A stretch of 32,293 bases of DNA from CAYMFD01 sp964389475 (GTDB taxonomy: Bacteria; Bacteroidota; Bacteroidia; Chitinophagales; Saprospiraceae), in the NCBI GenBank assembly GCA_964389475.1, contig CAYMFD010000031.1, positions 1 through 32,293 on the forward strand. The letters are read 5' to 3'. Numbering within the stretch: the stretch's first letter is position 1; every line of letters begins with the position of its first letter. Below the pieces are notes generated by a model. That model saw only the letters and a list, made by a program, of their open reading frames with translations, was not told where the DNA came from and made no database searches. The translations under genes and the position numbers were made by a program. Shown one piece after another: positions 1-7,255 of this stretch.

Positions 1-469
1 AGGGCCTGGTGCCGCTATCGTCGGGATCAACCAACTTACTTATTGTGTCTGCCACTATGAGTAGGACAGCACCACCACTAGCACTCACTAAGCTAGACGC
101 CACCTGCAAGCCGTAGACATAGCCTGCACAGCCCTCGGTGATGGTAAGCGCAGTTACATCTTGTGATAGGCCTAAGGCATGCTGTAGTAAGTGTCCCTCA
201 CTGGGTATGGTAGATTGCGGCGTCTGCGTGACATATACCAAGGCTTGGATATCTGATGAGTCGCCTCGATTATGCAGTAGGTCCTTTGCTGCCTGCAGGG
301 CTAGATCATAGGCTGATTGGTCGGTAGCTACATGACGCTGTCGTATACCGCTAGCATCGCAGACACGCTGTAGGTGGTCCCGGTCAAATGGCAAGTCCAT
401 CGTCTGCTCGACCTGATCCGGTACGACGGTATGGATGGCCTTGATCTTGACATGATGTGTAGTAAGCAT
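1..469 (-). CDS. 3-oxoacyl-ACP synthase III (FabH-like, KAS III), 3' end beyond window
   Basis: Partial gene: the ATG is at 469-467 and the frame stays open to the left edge, giving 156 visible residues. The sequence resembles the N-terminal thiolase half of KAS III enzymes, which condense an acyl-CoA or acyl-ACP with malonyl-ACP. The probable nucleophile is Cys114 in TEGCAGYVYGL, matching the family pattern G-C-[SA]-G-[FY]-x-Y-G-L. Residues 78-90 (VYVTQTPQSTIPS) also look like the family's strand ahead of that cysteine. The His and Asn of the catalytic triad would lie beyond the edge. It is preceded by a 318-base gap with a palindromic repeat. The neighbours, two ACPs, an AMP ligase and an SDR, suggest it builds an acyl chain for sugar decoration rather than for housekeeping lipids. 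The family also contains CoA-using and ester-forming relatives, so the exact substrate is open. Confidence 0.85.
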   Translation of the reverse strand, partial: MLTTHHVKIKAIHTVVPDQVEQTMDLPFDRDHLQRVCDASGIRQRHVATDQSAYDLALQAAKDLLHNRGDSSDIQALVYVTQTPQSTIPSEGHLLQHALGLSQDVTALTITEGCAGYVYGLQVASSLVSASGGAVLLIVADTISKLVDPDDSGTRP

Positions 470-542
470 AGTTTAAAATGATTCCTACATGTAGTTCATA
501 ATAACAGCTTATCTACAGCTATAACTGGCTATCGAGGTTTTT

Positions 543-706
543 CCGTCTGCTTTAGCAGATGGATTAATGCAACGTGAAAAATGTTGGGCTTTAGCCCTAT
601 TGATTGATCATCGTACTCCGCTGTATCCTGTTGCTAAAACCGAATCCTACAATGTGGTTAAAGCCCCTGTGCAATACTTCTTTCTGCCGTCCGCTAAAGC
701 AGACGG
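543..706. repeat. Nested palindromic (REP/MITE-like) element
   Basis: Four small hairpins form a symmetric unit. The outer arms are 543-562 (CCGTCTGC-TTTA-GCAGATGG) and 687-706 (CCGTCCGC-TAAA-GCAGACGG). Each is a hairpin, and the two are reverse complements of each other at 18 of 20 positions. The inner arms are 586-597 (GGGC-TTTA-GCCC, perfect) and about 656-665 (GGTTAAAGCC); GGGCTTTA at 586-593 is the exact reverse complement of 659-666. All left hairpins have a TTTA loop and all right ones TAAA. No transposase is encoded. An open frame on the + strand at 567-791 runs through the element and looks spurious. The remaining parts of the 470-787 gap (470-542 and 707-787) show no gene, clear promoter or terminator. 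Assignment to a REPIN or IS200/IS605-derived family is inference. Confidence 0.7.
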
Positions 707-787
707 TAAGGTCTGGTGCTTTTTTGGGCCTCTTCGTATTAAAAACAGTGGCCGAGGGTCGAAGAATAAGGTAGACAACAAATCTGG

Positions 788-1429
788 CTAGGTCTTATTA
801 AATATCACCTTGGCAGGAGTGCCGAAAACAGTAACGTCATCGACTACGTCCCGCACTACCGTCGAGCTCATGCCGACTGTGGCATTCTCCCCGATATGAC
901 ATCCTTTGTGTACAGTCGCAGAGGCATTAACAGCACCTCGATGACCGATCGTGACACCACCAGCGAGGAAGGCGCCGACCCCTATAGACACAAAGTTACC
1001 TACTGTAACGTCATGACCGATAATGGCACCGGTATTAACCAGCACCCCATCCCCTATCGTAGTATCATTGCTGATAACTACATTATAACTTATGACTACT
1101 CCGGCACCCAGGTATACTCCCTGTCCCATGACACAAGATCTATGTACGACTGTCTCCAGTCGACCACCTCGAGCTATGATGGCCTCTAGACAGTATTGTC
1201 GTTTACTGATATCATCGATACCGCAAACAAAGACATCGTCAGGAGCAATGGCGTAGTCGCCTACATCACCGAGTATGGGCGGGTACCCTTCGAAATTATC
1301 CAGTGCATCGCCTTTGCTATCTAAAAAGCCCTTGACTACAAATCGATCGCCATAGCCCAATGCCTGCGTGGCAATCGTGCTTATCTCTCGCCCATAGCCA
1401 CCGGCTCCTATAATGATCAATTGCTTCAT
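788..1429 (-). CDS. PglD/NeuD-like sugar O/N-acyltransferase (left-handed beta-helix)
   Basis: 213 residues. The N-terminus has a Rossmann-like GAGGYGRE segment (8-15) typical of the PglD/NeuD family, which binds the nucleotide-sugar. Residues about 95-205 are hexapeptide repeats ([LIV]-G-x-x-x-x) forming a left-handed beta-helix. His139 in the motif GHD matches the catalytic general base of PglD. PglD enzymes transfer an acetyl group from acetyl-CoA to the amino group of UDP-4-amino sugars; NeuD relatives O-acetylate sialic acid. The ATG overlaps the stop of the upstream ACP gene (ATGA). Placement directly after an ACP raises the possibility that this enzyme, or the paralogue at 1686-2318, uses an acyl-ACP donor instead of acetyl-CoA. 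Family call is firm; substrate is unknown. Confidence 0.85.
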   Translation of the reverse strand: MKQLIIIGAGGYGREISTIATQALGYGDRFVVKGFLDSKGDALDNFEGYPPILGDVGDYAIAPDDVFVCGIDDISKRQYCLEAIIARGGRLETVVHRSCVMGQGVYLGAGVVISYNVVISNDTTIGDGVLVNTGAIIGHDVTVGNFVSIGVGAFLAGGVTIGHRGAVNASATVHKGCHIGENATVGMSSTVVRDVVDDVTVFGTPAKVIFNKT

Positions 1430-1665
1430 GATCCCTCCGTACTGATTAGCTTGTACAAGTCGCCGACAGTCTCACAGTCACGCAAATCTTCTGCTGACAC
1501 TTCGATATCATAGTTCTCATCAAGCATATCTAGGACTAGCAAAGCGGTCAAGGAGTCCCATGATGGGTATGCCTGAAAGTCCGTCTCCAGGTCAAGTGGC
1601 GGTTCGCCTTCTACCGCTGTAAATTGTTGTTGTAAGCGAGTTACGAATTGTAAAGAATGCTCCAC
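1426..1665 (-). CDS. Acyl carrier protein
   Basis: 79 residues, acidic and helical. Ser38 in WDSLTALLVL is the expected phosphopantetheine attachment site, fitting the D-S-[LM] pattern of carrier proteins. The start is GTG at 1665; no in-frame ATG lies near. The 3' end overlaps the PglD-like gene by four bases, and the upstream PglD-like gene ends 20 bases before it. It is the second ACP of the cassette (the other is at 4438-4659). It lacks the G-x-D-S-L context of housekeeping AcpP (PSWDSL instead), so it is a specialised carrier. It probably holds an acyl intermediate made by the KAS III and SDR encoded beside it. Confidence 0.85.
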   Translation of the reverse strand: MEHSLQFVTRLQQQFTAVEGEPPLDLETDFQAYPSWDSLTALLVLDMLDENYDIEVSAEDLRDCETVGDLYKLISTEGS

Positions 1666-1685
1666 AAGTCTAATTTTATAGTTGA

Positions 1686-2318
1686 CTAAATCTGCCGTGC
1701 AGGATTACCTACTACAGTCTGCCCGTCAGCTACATCTCTTACGACGACTGCCCCTGCACCAACCGTCACATGCTTTCCGATTGTTACACCAGGAATAACA
1801 ACTGCCCCAGCCCCTATCAGCGAACTATCACCGATAGATACATTACCTGTCAATATCGCTCCCGGGCATATATGTACGAAGTCTCCTATCGTGCAATCAT
1901 GCTCTACAACGGCGGCCGTATTGATGATAGAGCCCCGCCCTATGGTTGAGTGAGGATTGATAACTGACCTTGCCGCAGTTAACGAACCCTGCCCGACAGT
2001 TACCATTGCCCCTACAACAGACGATGGATGTACGATTGAGGCCAGGTAACCGCTACCTGCGTATTGATTCATAATCTTCCTCCTCAATTCATTATTACCT
2101 ATGGCCACAAACCAATGTTTGTAAGCCAGCAAGTCCACTGATTCCGGACCTAGGTCTTTTAAGCCAAATGGGTTAGGCTCTTTTACAAAAGAATCACAAT
2201 AACCAGCGACCCTCCAGCCCGACTTAAAGGCCGCATCAATCACAACATATGCATGACCACTATATCCAATAACGACAAGCTCTTTTCCCTCCTTCACTGC
2301 GTTAAATTGTTCCAGCAT
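1686..2318 (-). CDS. PglD/NeuD-like acyltransferase, second copy
   Basis: 210 residues. An N-terminal Rossmann-like part (VVIGYSGHAYVV, 15-26) is followed from about residue 95 by hexapeptide repeats. His140 in EHDCTIGDFVHI corresponds to the catalytic His of PglD. The C-terminus GNPARQI is typical of this family. Compared with the 788-1429 paralogue, the glycine loop is GYSGHA rather than GAGGYG, so the two probably act on different sugars. The ATG at 2318 lies inside the 3' end of the SDR gene (17-base overlap), showing tight coupling. Presumed role: N- or O-acylation of a nucleotide-activated amino sugar. Acyl donor and acceptor cannot be determined. Confidence 0.85.
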   Translation of the reverse strand: MLEQFNAVKEGKELVVIGYSGHAYVVIDAAFKSGWRVAGYCDSFVKEPNPFGLKDLGPESVDLLAYKHWFVAIGNNELRRKIMNQYAGSGYLASIVHPSSVVGAMVTVGQGSLTAARSVINPHSTIGRGSIINTAAVVEHDCTIGDFVHICPGAILTGNVSIGDSSLIGAGAVVIPGVTIGKHVTVGAGAVVVRDVADGQTVVGNPARQI

Positions 2319-3033
2319 CTACGTGTATGTTCTGCCCCGTTACCGACTTTGCGGCATCTGACAACAAACAAGCCACCATTTCGGCGACAGATTTCTTGCT
2401 GGTCGCCTCCTTTAAGCTCGTCCGCTTATATATTCTTGATTTCTGGTCTGGGTCTAAGTTAGCACTCATGCTAGTTTCCATAAACCCAGCAACTACCGCA
2501 TTGGACCGTATACCTAGACTACCCCACTCTCTCGCCGTATTCTTGCTAAAAGCCTCTAGGGCACCCTTTGTGCTAGCATACATAGCAAGGCCTTTGTAAC
2601 CAGTATGCACACTGATACTAGAGATATGGACGATACTACCAACAGTCTTGTGCAAGAGCATATTGCGCAAGACCCACTTGGTCATCATCATCGGGGCGAA
2701 TACATTGACTCGATACATCCGCTCCAGCGGCTCGAGCTGCATATTGGTTACGATATCGTCGTAAGCTAGGGCAGCATTGTTAATATAACCATGGATAGCC
2801 ACCTGCTTACCTAGATAATCCTTAAAAACTTGTTGCTTCAGACCATCAACATTTGACAAGTCATAGCCTAAGAAATGTACTCGATTTGGATAAGCAGTAG
2901 CCAGGGCGATATACTCCTCGGTATTAGTACGGTTAAGTCCATAGACCACCGTGTCGTCACCTAGGTTCATTATAGACTTGGCTATCTCTAGACCTAGGCC
3001 TTTGGTGGCGCCTGTGAGTAGGTAGTTTTTCAT
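2302..3033 (-). CDS. SDR-family oxidoreductase (FabG-like)
   Basis: 243 residues, full length for a classical short-chain dehydrogenase. The cofactor motif TGATKGLG is at 7-14, NNAA at 85-88, the structural Asn at 110, catalytic Ser139 and the Tyr152-x3-Lys156 pair in YASTK. The end VTGQNIHVDAGTI is the usual FabG C-terminus. FabG enzymes reduce 3-oxoacyl-ACP to (R)-3-hydroxyacyl-ACP with NADPH. Being placed with two ACPs, KAS III and an AMP ligase supports acyl-chain reduction rather than sugar oxidation, but SDRs are diverse and a sugar substrate is possible. ATG start at 3033; a 280-base repeat-rich gap precedes it, so it may have its own transcription start. Confidence 0.85.
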   Translation of the reverse strand: MKNYLLTGATKGLGLEIAKSIMNLGDDTVVYGLNRTNTEEYIALATAYPNRVHFLGYDLSNVDGLKQQVFKDYLGKQVAIHGYINNAALAYDDIVTNMQLEPLERMYRVNVFAPMMMTKWVLRNMLLHKTVGSIVHISSISVHTGYKGLAMYASTKGALEAFSKNTAREWGSLGIRSNAVVAGFMETSMSANLDPDQKSRIYKRTSLKEATSKKSVAEMVACLLSDAAKSVTGQNIHVDAGTI

Positions 3034-3067
3034 TTTAGTAAGTTCTATCCCAAATTGTCATAAGCGG

Positions 3068-3168
3068 CCTCCCCCTTGGTCCCCCTCCAAAGGGGGAAAA
3101 ATTAATAGGGTACTATATTTAGGAACCATGACATACAAACTCCCCCTCTCGGAGGGGGCGGGGGGAGG
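3068..3168. repeat. G/C-tract inverted-repeat element
   Basis: Two inverted copies of a C/G-run motif face each other: 3068-3096 and about 3141-3168. CCTCCCCC (3068-3075) is mirrored by GGGGGAGG (3161-3168). Each copy also contains its own hairpin: CCCCCT-CCAA-AGGGGG at 3081-3096 and CCCCCTC-TCG-GAGGGGG at 3142-3158. No T-run follows either hairpin on either strand, so this does not look like a canonical intrinsic terminator. It lies in the 3034-3313 gap that interrupts the otherwise seamless acyl cassette. The composition is unlike the flanking genes and points to a dispersed, possibly mobile repeat. Confidence 0.65.
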
Positions 3169-3203
3169 ACAGTTTATAGGTCTTGTGAGGGTCCCACCCT
3201 AAA

Positions 3204-3254
3204 TCCCTCCCTCGAGATGGAGGGACTTAAAAAAGTAGATGTTGCAAAGCAACA
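3204..3254. repeat. Two further small palindromes
   Basis: TCCCTCC (3204-3210) and GGAGGGA (3219-3225) form a perfect 7-bp stem around CTCGAGAT. TGTTGC-AAA-GCAACA (3240-3254) is a 6-bp stem with a 3-base loop. They adjoin the inverted-repeat element at 3068-3168 and may be part of the same composite block. The rest of the 3034-3313 gap holds no convincing gene or promoter. Confidence 0.5.
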
Positions 3255-3313
3255 CCAATAAGCCCTTCCCTTATATTGGGATGGATCCTCGTCAACCATT
3301 TCCAAGCAGGTCC

Positions 3314-4441
3314 TCAGTTTCTAGCCAGCTTACCACTATACGTCGTCTCGATAGCATCGACAATCTTGATGCGGGCGGGTACCTCATAGTCTCTGAGCAT
3401 ACCGCCTAACGACAGCTTGATGTCTTGCTTAGTCACCTCACTACCGTCAGCGAGGACTACTTCTGCGGTGAGCAAATGACCAAATACCTTATGCCTGGTG
3501 GCACAGACTCGACAAAGACCTACATCTGGCAAAGAAGTGATAACCTCCTCTATCCTTGAGAGCGACACGAGATGACCGAGGACCTTAACCTGCTCACCAG
3601 CTCGACCAATGATGCTAAACTGATCACCGTCGATCCATGATATCACATCACCCGTATCATACCACTCGCCATCAAACACCACGTTAGTTGCCAACCTAAA
3701 ACGATGTACCATGATCTTACCGTCTTCAATTCTGACTTGATCGACCAATCTATCAGGTATCGAAAAACCTATACCATCAGAGACCAGTAAGGAGCCAAAC
3801 TCCGTACTAGCGTAAACGTTCTTGATGACCGCATGAGGAAATGAAGACTGTATATCTGTAATGCTTGCTAAATCTAGCGGCTCTCCGCCATTAGTCACAC
3901 TCACGACCGATCTACACACTTTATCAAGGGGCAAGGCCATCCTGTAAAATGTGGTGGGAGCACTAATATGTGTTACTCCGGTGGCTTCTATTTGCTTAGC
4001 TAAGGCTTTACGACTGAGGTTACGTAGGTCTACCACACTCGCACCCGTTACCCAGGCTTGTAATAGCACAAGAACACCACTGATGTGTAGGCAACTATAG
4101 GCAAAACCCCAAACTGCATGGTCTAGTCCTCTGCCTGTTCTTACACCCTGCAGTAGTGACATTACAGGGTGACTGACCAACTTCGGCTCGCCCGTAGTAC
4201 CTGAAGTATGGAGGTGCAAGACGGATGTAGAGTTGTATATCCTGTCGCTTACCTCTGCCGATGGGCAGACGCTAGGCGTAAAGTAGTGCTCCTCTCCATC
4301 ATCAAAAAAATAGATGTCTCGGCCAGAGAGGAGACCAGCTAATAACTGCGATGCTGCGACTACTAAATCTTCACTCTTTATTACTGCAGACAGCTTTACT
4401 CTTCTGCTTAAGTGATCACATAGAGCATCTAAGGTTATCAA
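3314..4441 (-). CDS. Stand-alone AMP-forming acyl/aryl ligase (ANL superfamily)
   Basis: 375 residues. ANL core motifs are present in order: P-loop TSGTTGEPK (79-87), YASTEFGS (210-217), YDTGD (261-265), GRAGEQVK (279-286) and the C-terminal catalytic Lys371 in SGKLARN. These enzymes adenylate a carboxylic acid with ATP and transfer it to a thiol. At 375 aa it is clearly shorter than the usual 500-550, because only about 75 residues precede the P-loop; the N-terminal subdomain is reduced. The start is TTG at 4441, overlapping the ACP stop as TTGA, so the ACP encoded just upstream is the obvious thiol partner. The acid is unknown. Compact ligases of this kind are found beside ACPs in polysaccharide and natural-product clusters. 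Confidence 0.85.
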   Translation of the reverse strand: MITLDALCDHLSRRVKLSAVIKSEDLVVAASQLLAGLLSGRDIYFFDDGEEHYFTPSVCPSAEVSDRIYNSTSVLHLHTSGTTGEPKLVSHPVMSLLQGVRTGRGLDHAVWGFAYSCLHISGVLVLLQAWVTGASVVDLRNLSRKALAKQIEATGVTHISAPTTFYRMALPLDKVCRSVVSVTNGGEPLDLASITDIQSSFPHAVIKNVYASTEFGSLLVSDGIGFSIPDRLVDQVRIEDGKIMVHRFRLATNVVFDGEWYDTGDVISWIDGDQFSIIGRAGEQVKVLGHLVSLSRIEEVITSLPDVGLCRVCATRHKVFGHLLTAEVVLADGSEVTKQDIKLSLGGMLRDYEVPARIKIVDAIETTYSGKLARN

Positions 4442-4659
4442 TTATCTTTCACCTTGGCTATGATATCACCCACCGTCTCTACCATCCCGTCTTCAAAAAT
4501 ATCGACGTCAAAGCGATCCTCTACCTCCACAGTCAACTGTGCTAGCTGTAAGCTATCTAAACCTAGGTCTTCGCGTAGTCTAGTACTATCTTTCAGTGGT
4601 GCATTCAGATCATCTACCTCAAGTATTTCGAGGATCATGTCACTAAGTAGCGAGATCAT
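4438..4659 (-). CDS. Acyl carrier protein
   Basis: 73 residues. Ser36 in the canonical DLGLDSLQLAQL is the phosphopantetheine site. The protein is acidic with the three- to four-helix pattern of ACPs. ATG at 4659 overlaps the GT4 stop (ATGA) and its own stop overlaps the ligase start. This gene order, ACP followed immediately by AMP ligase, suggests that the ligase loads this carrier. It is more AcpP-like around the serine than the ACP at 1426-1665, so the two carriers may have separate roles (starter loading versus chain elongation or transfer). Confidence 0.88.
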   Translation of the reverse strand: MISLLSDMILEILEVDDLNAPLKDSTRLREDLGLDSLQLAQLTVEVEDRFDVDIFEDGMVETVGDIIAKVKDN

Positions 4660-5819
4660 AGCTTGGCTTTGCTTAGGTGATACTTGTACCGCTTTAGCAC
4701 GGCTGCTTGTACGTATGATCGAGAGAATTGCTCCTTTATCTTTCGTTGCAGATTATTTGCAAAGAGTCTAGTACGGTCTCTCTCTGACAATGCCTCTGCA
4801 ATCGCTGCACCGAGTTCACTCGTACTCCCCTTGGTCACCAGCCTACCGTCTTGCTGGTCTACAATAATATCCACATTGCCTGTAATCCTGCTGGCTACGA
4901 CGGGCAGACTCATCAATCCTGCCTGCATGGGCACATTGGGAAAACCCTCGCGATGCGATGGGAAGACAAAAACATCTGCCAAAGACATGTAGTACTTAAC
5001 ATGTGGCGAAAAGCCGGTAGTAATTATATCGTCTCGCGACTCGATGATCTGTATTGCATTTTCTGACAGCGGATCTAGCGCCGCCTCAAAAGGACCGACC
5101 AGGACTAATCTCAACTCGGGACGATCACCTGCGAGGTCAACAAAAGCCTGGACGAGCTCCTCTATCCCCTTATCTCGCACCACTCTTCCTACAAACAACA
5201 GGTAAGTAAGCTCACTATCGTAGTCTATTCTATCCTTGACCTCTTGCAAGATATCGGGTTGTAGCCCATCAGGATCGAACTCACTGATATCAATACCATT
5301 ACTCGACCCCTTGCCTATCACATGGAGTTTGCTTTTTTTTGCTAGCGAATGCTCTTCTATGAAGGCATAAAGTGATTTACTATTGGGCCATACCTCTGTG
5401 GCGAAAGCATATGTCAACCTCTCGATGAACAACAATAGCTGACGTTTGGCTCCAACAGCTGTCTCCAATGGTAGGCCGGCTACGGTATGCAACCTGACTG
5501 GCACTCGGGCCAACCATGCTGCCATCATGCCGATAAGACCTGCCTTGGGTGTATGTGAGTGTACAATATTGGGCCTATGCTTTCGCAGCTTTCGGTATAG
5601 TATCCACAGCGCCTTGAGGTCTGCCAGCGGCGTGATCTGCCTCGTCAGTGGTACTACCTCATGAGGACATCCCTCATTACGGACGACATCGTCGATCTCA
5701 GGACCGTCAGCACTCATCATGACTACCTCAAAGCCATGCTCACGCATGTATCGCATCTGACCTGTGATGAGGTACTTGAGAGAGATGGGGACGGTGGTTA
5801 TGCGGATGAGTTTAGGCAC
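4656..5819 (-). CDS. Glycosyltransferase family 4 (GT-B fold)
   Basis: 387 residues. The N-terminal half carries HSHTPKAGLIGMMAA and the C-terminal half FVGRVVRDKGIEELV followed by HREGFPNVPMQAGLMSLPV. This is the usual donor-binding region of capsular GT4 enzymes, in which the second Glu of the E-x7-E motif is replaced by Gln here. It acts on the cytoplasmic face, adding a sugar from a nucleotide donor to the lipid-linked oligosaccharide. Start is GTG at 5819, sharing one base with the stop of the lipoprotein gene; no closer ATG upstream. An A8 tract (T8 on the + strand at 5333-5340) lies inside the gene. Sugar specificity cannot be read. Confidence 0.87.
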   Translation of the reverse strand: MPKLIRITTVPISLKYLITGQMRYMREHGFEVVMMSADGPEIDDVVRNEGCPHEVVPLTRQITPLADLKALWILYRKLRKHRPNIVHSHTPKAGLIGMMAAWLARVPVRLHTVAGLPLETAVGAKRQLLLFIERLTYAFATEVWPNSKSLYAFIEEHSLAKKSKLHVIGKGSSNGIDISEFDPDGLQPDILQEVKDRIDYDSELTYLLFVGRVVRDKGIEELVQAFVDLAGDRPELRLVLVGPFEAALDPLSENAIQIIESRDDIITTGFSPHVKYYMSLADVFVFPSHREGFPNVPMQAGLMSLPVVASRITGNVDIIVDQQDGRLVTKGSTSELGAAIAEALSERDRTRLFANNLQRKIKEQFSRSYVQAAVLKRYKYHLSKAKL

Positions 5820-7255
5820 TAAAAGGTCTTCATGATTTTTGTAGTCGTCTTTCCTTTGACAGCCTCAATCCGCTCTACGGCGGACTCGATCCGCAGCTCA
5901 TTAGACTTGTCATCTCTGTAGCTCACCTGAAGTGTCTTAGCCGCCCTAGCCTTTAGCCTACCGATAGTCGCCTTGTAGTGGTACTTGGCTGTAGAGTTCA
6001 GTGATAATCCAATATCACCATCGAAGACAACATCATCGAGTTCAACTGACCCACCTTGTCTAAAAGTAATATTGCGGTCGAATTCTCCTTTAAACTTTGT
6101 ATTCTTCACTACTAGTAGATTATCCCTTTCTTTATTATCGGCATTACTTACTATCCCATTGATCGTAGAACCTGTCTTCCTACCCTCGAATGTAAATACG
6201 CAGTTATCTATAGTGACTCTGCTGTCCTTTCTAGACCTGTAACCAGTGTTCCAGTAGATAAGCATGGCACCCGACTCCACACTATTATCAGGTGACTCTG
6301 TTGTGTAAAAGCTGGTATTCTTGAATGTCAAGTCAGAGGGGAAGTATACTTTGCAACTTGATAGTTTGTTGGTGTGAATTTCTGAGTCTCTTATTTCAAT
6401 ACTACCATCCTGGCCGTAAATATTAAAGGGAGGACCTAAGACCTTGATACGTTCGCACAGAAGTGTACCTCCATCAATAGCTCCTACGTCGAAATCGCCA
6501 TCTAGCACAAAGTCACTAAAATGAACATTGGTGGCCTTTGTACCTCCATAGCCATTGGCATCAACTTCTATATCCACTCCAGTCTTGTGTAATGTACCAC
6601 CCGCTACTACATGGCTGGCCCGCACAGAGGTATAGCCACCTGTAATAGTGATCGCCCCCCTAAAGACATCTGTAACTGTGACAGAATCTATCACCGCATC
6701 AACGTTTTTCCAGATCGAGATAGCATCAGCTACACCATTCTTAAATTCGCAGTTACGTATCTCTATTTTAAGCTTGTTAGGAATTTTAGGATTACCTGTA
6801 ATAAACATCATCGCCTGATGCTCTAGCTGATACTTCTTGTACTCTCCTTGCTCTTTTAAATTACCATCAAAGTTTACGTTGTCGATAATAATAGGCCTAT
6901 CACCATATATCGACTTGTGACAGTACTTAAGCGTATTGAGCATCCTACTCCACTTACCACTACTTGCACTTTTCACAAACCACGTATTGTCCTCACCTTG
7001 GATATGGATGCCCTCATAGATATCAAGAGACTCTACGATGTACGTGCCATTTGGAAAAAAGAATGAGCCAACTGTCCTATATTTATCAAATAACTGCTGA
7101 ATGGTCTCTGTTTGATCAGCACCGCTATTGGGGACAATCCCATATAACGAAACGTCGATCATTTCGCCTAGACTACTTGCTTGCTTTGTTGACTTACAGC
7201 TCATCAGACCAGCGACCAGCATTTGTATCATGACTAGCAATAATATCTTTTTCAT
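5819..7255 (-). CDS. Lipoprotein with right-handed beta-helix (pectate-lyase-like)
   Basis: 478 residues. Signal peptide 1-19 ends in a lipobox with Cys20 (LMSC), so it is predicted to be lipid-anchored in the envelope. Residues 34-55 (VSLYGIVPNSGADQTETIQ) resemble the entry segment of the pectate-lyase-3/GH28-like family. The rest shows repeated N-x-x-F and I-x-N-C-x-F turns of a parallel beta-helix (for example IDNVNFDGN, IRNCEFKNG, IDNCVFTFEG). Such proteins in polysaccharide loci are lyases, hydrolases or epimerases acting on the polymer in the periplasm or at the outer membrane. No catalytic residues can be assigned by eye, so it could also be a non-enzymatic binding or processing factor. 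It sits between the flippase and GT4 genes and is coupled to both. Confidence 0.8.
   Translation of the reverse strand: MKKILLLVMIQMLVAGLMSCKSTKQASSLGEMIDVSLYGIVPNSGADQTETIQQLFDKYRTVGSFFFPNGTYIVESLDIYEGIHIQGEDNTWFVKSASSGKWSRMLNTLKYCHKSIYGDRPIIIDNVNFDGNLKEQGEYKKYQLEHQAMMFITGNPKIPNKLKIEIRNCEFKNGVADAISIWKNVDAVIDSVTVTDVFRGAITITGGYTSVRASHVVAGGTLHKTGVDIEVDANGYGGTKATNVHFSDFVLDGDFDVGAIDGGTLLCERIKVLGPPFNIYGQDGSIEIRDSEIHTNKLSSCKVYFPSDLTFKNTSFYTTESPDNSVESGAMLIYWNTGYRSRKDSRVTIDNCVFTFEGRKTGSTINGIVSNADNKERDNLLVVKNTKFKGEFDRNITFRQGGSVELDDVVFDGDIGLSLNSTAKYHYKATIGRLKARAAKTLQVSYRDDKSNELRIESAVERIEAVKGKTTTKIMKTF

Noticed and set aside
567..791. 74-codon open frame on the + strand.
   Set aside because: It runs through the palindromic repeat, has no protein-like features and lies opposite to all other genes.
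3034..3060. Possible Bacteroidota -7 box (TAnnTTTG-like) upstream of the SDR gene.
   Set aside because: The best match, ACAATTTG on the minus strand, lacks the leading TA and no -33 element stands out.
3081..3158. G/C-rich hairpins as intrinsic terminators.
   Set aside because: No T-run follows the stems on either strand, and the inverted duplication fits a repeat better.
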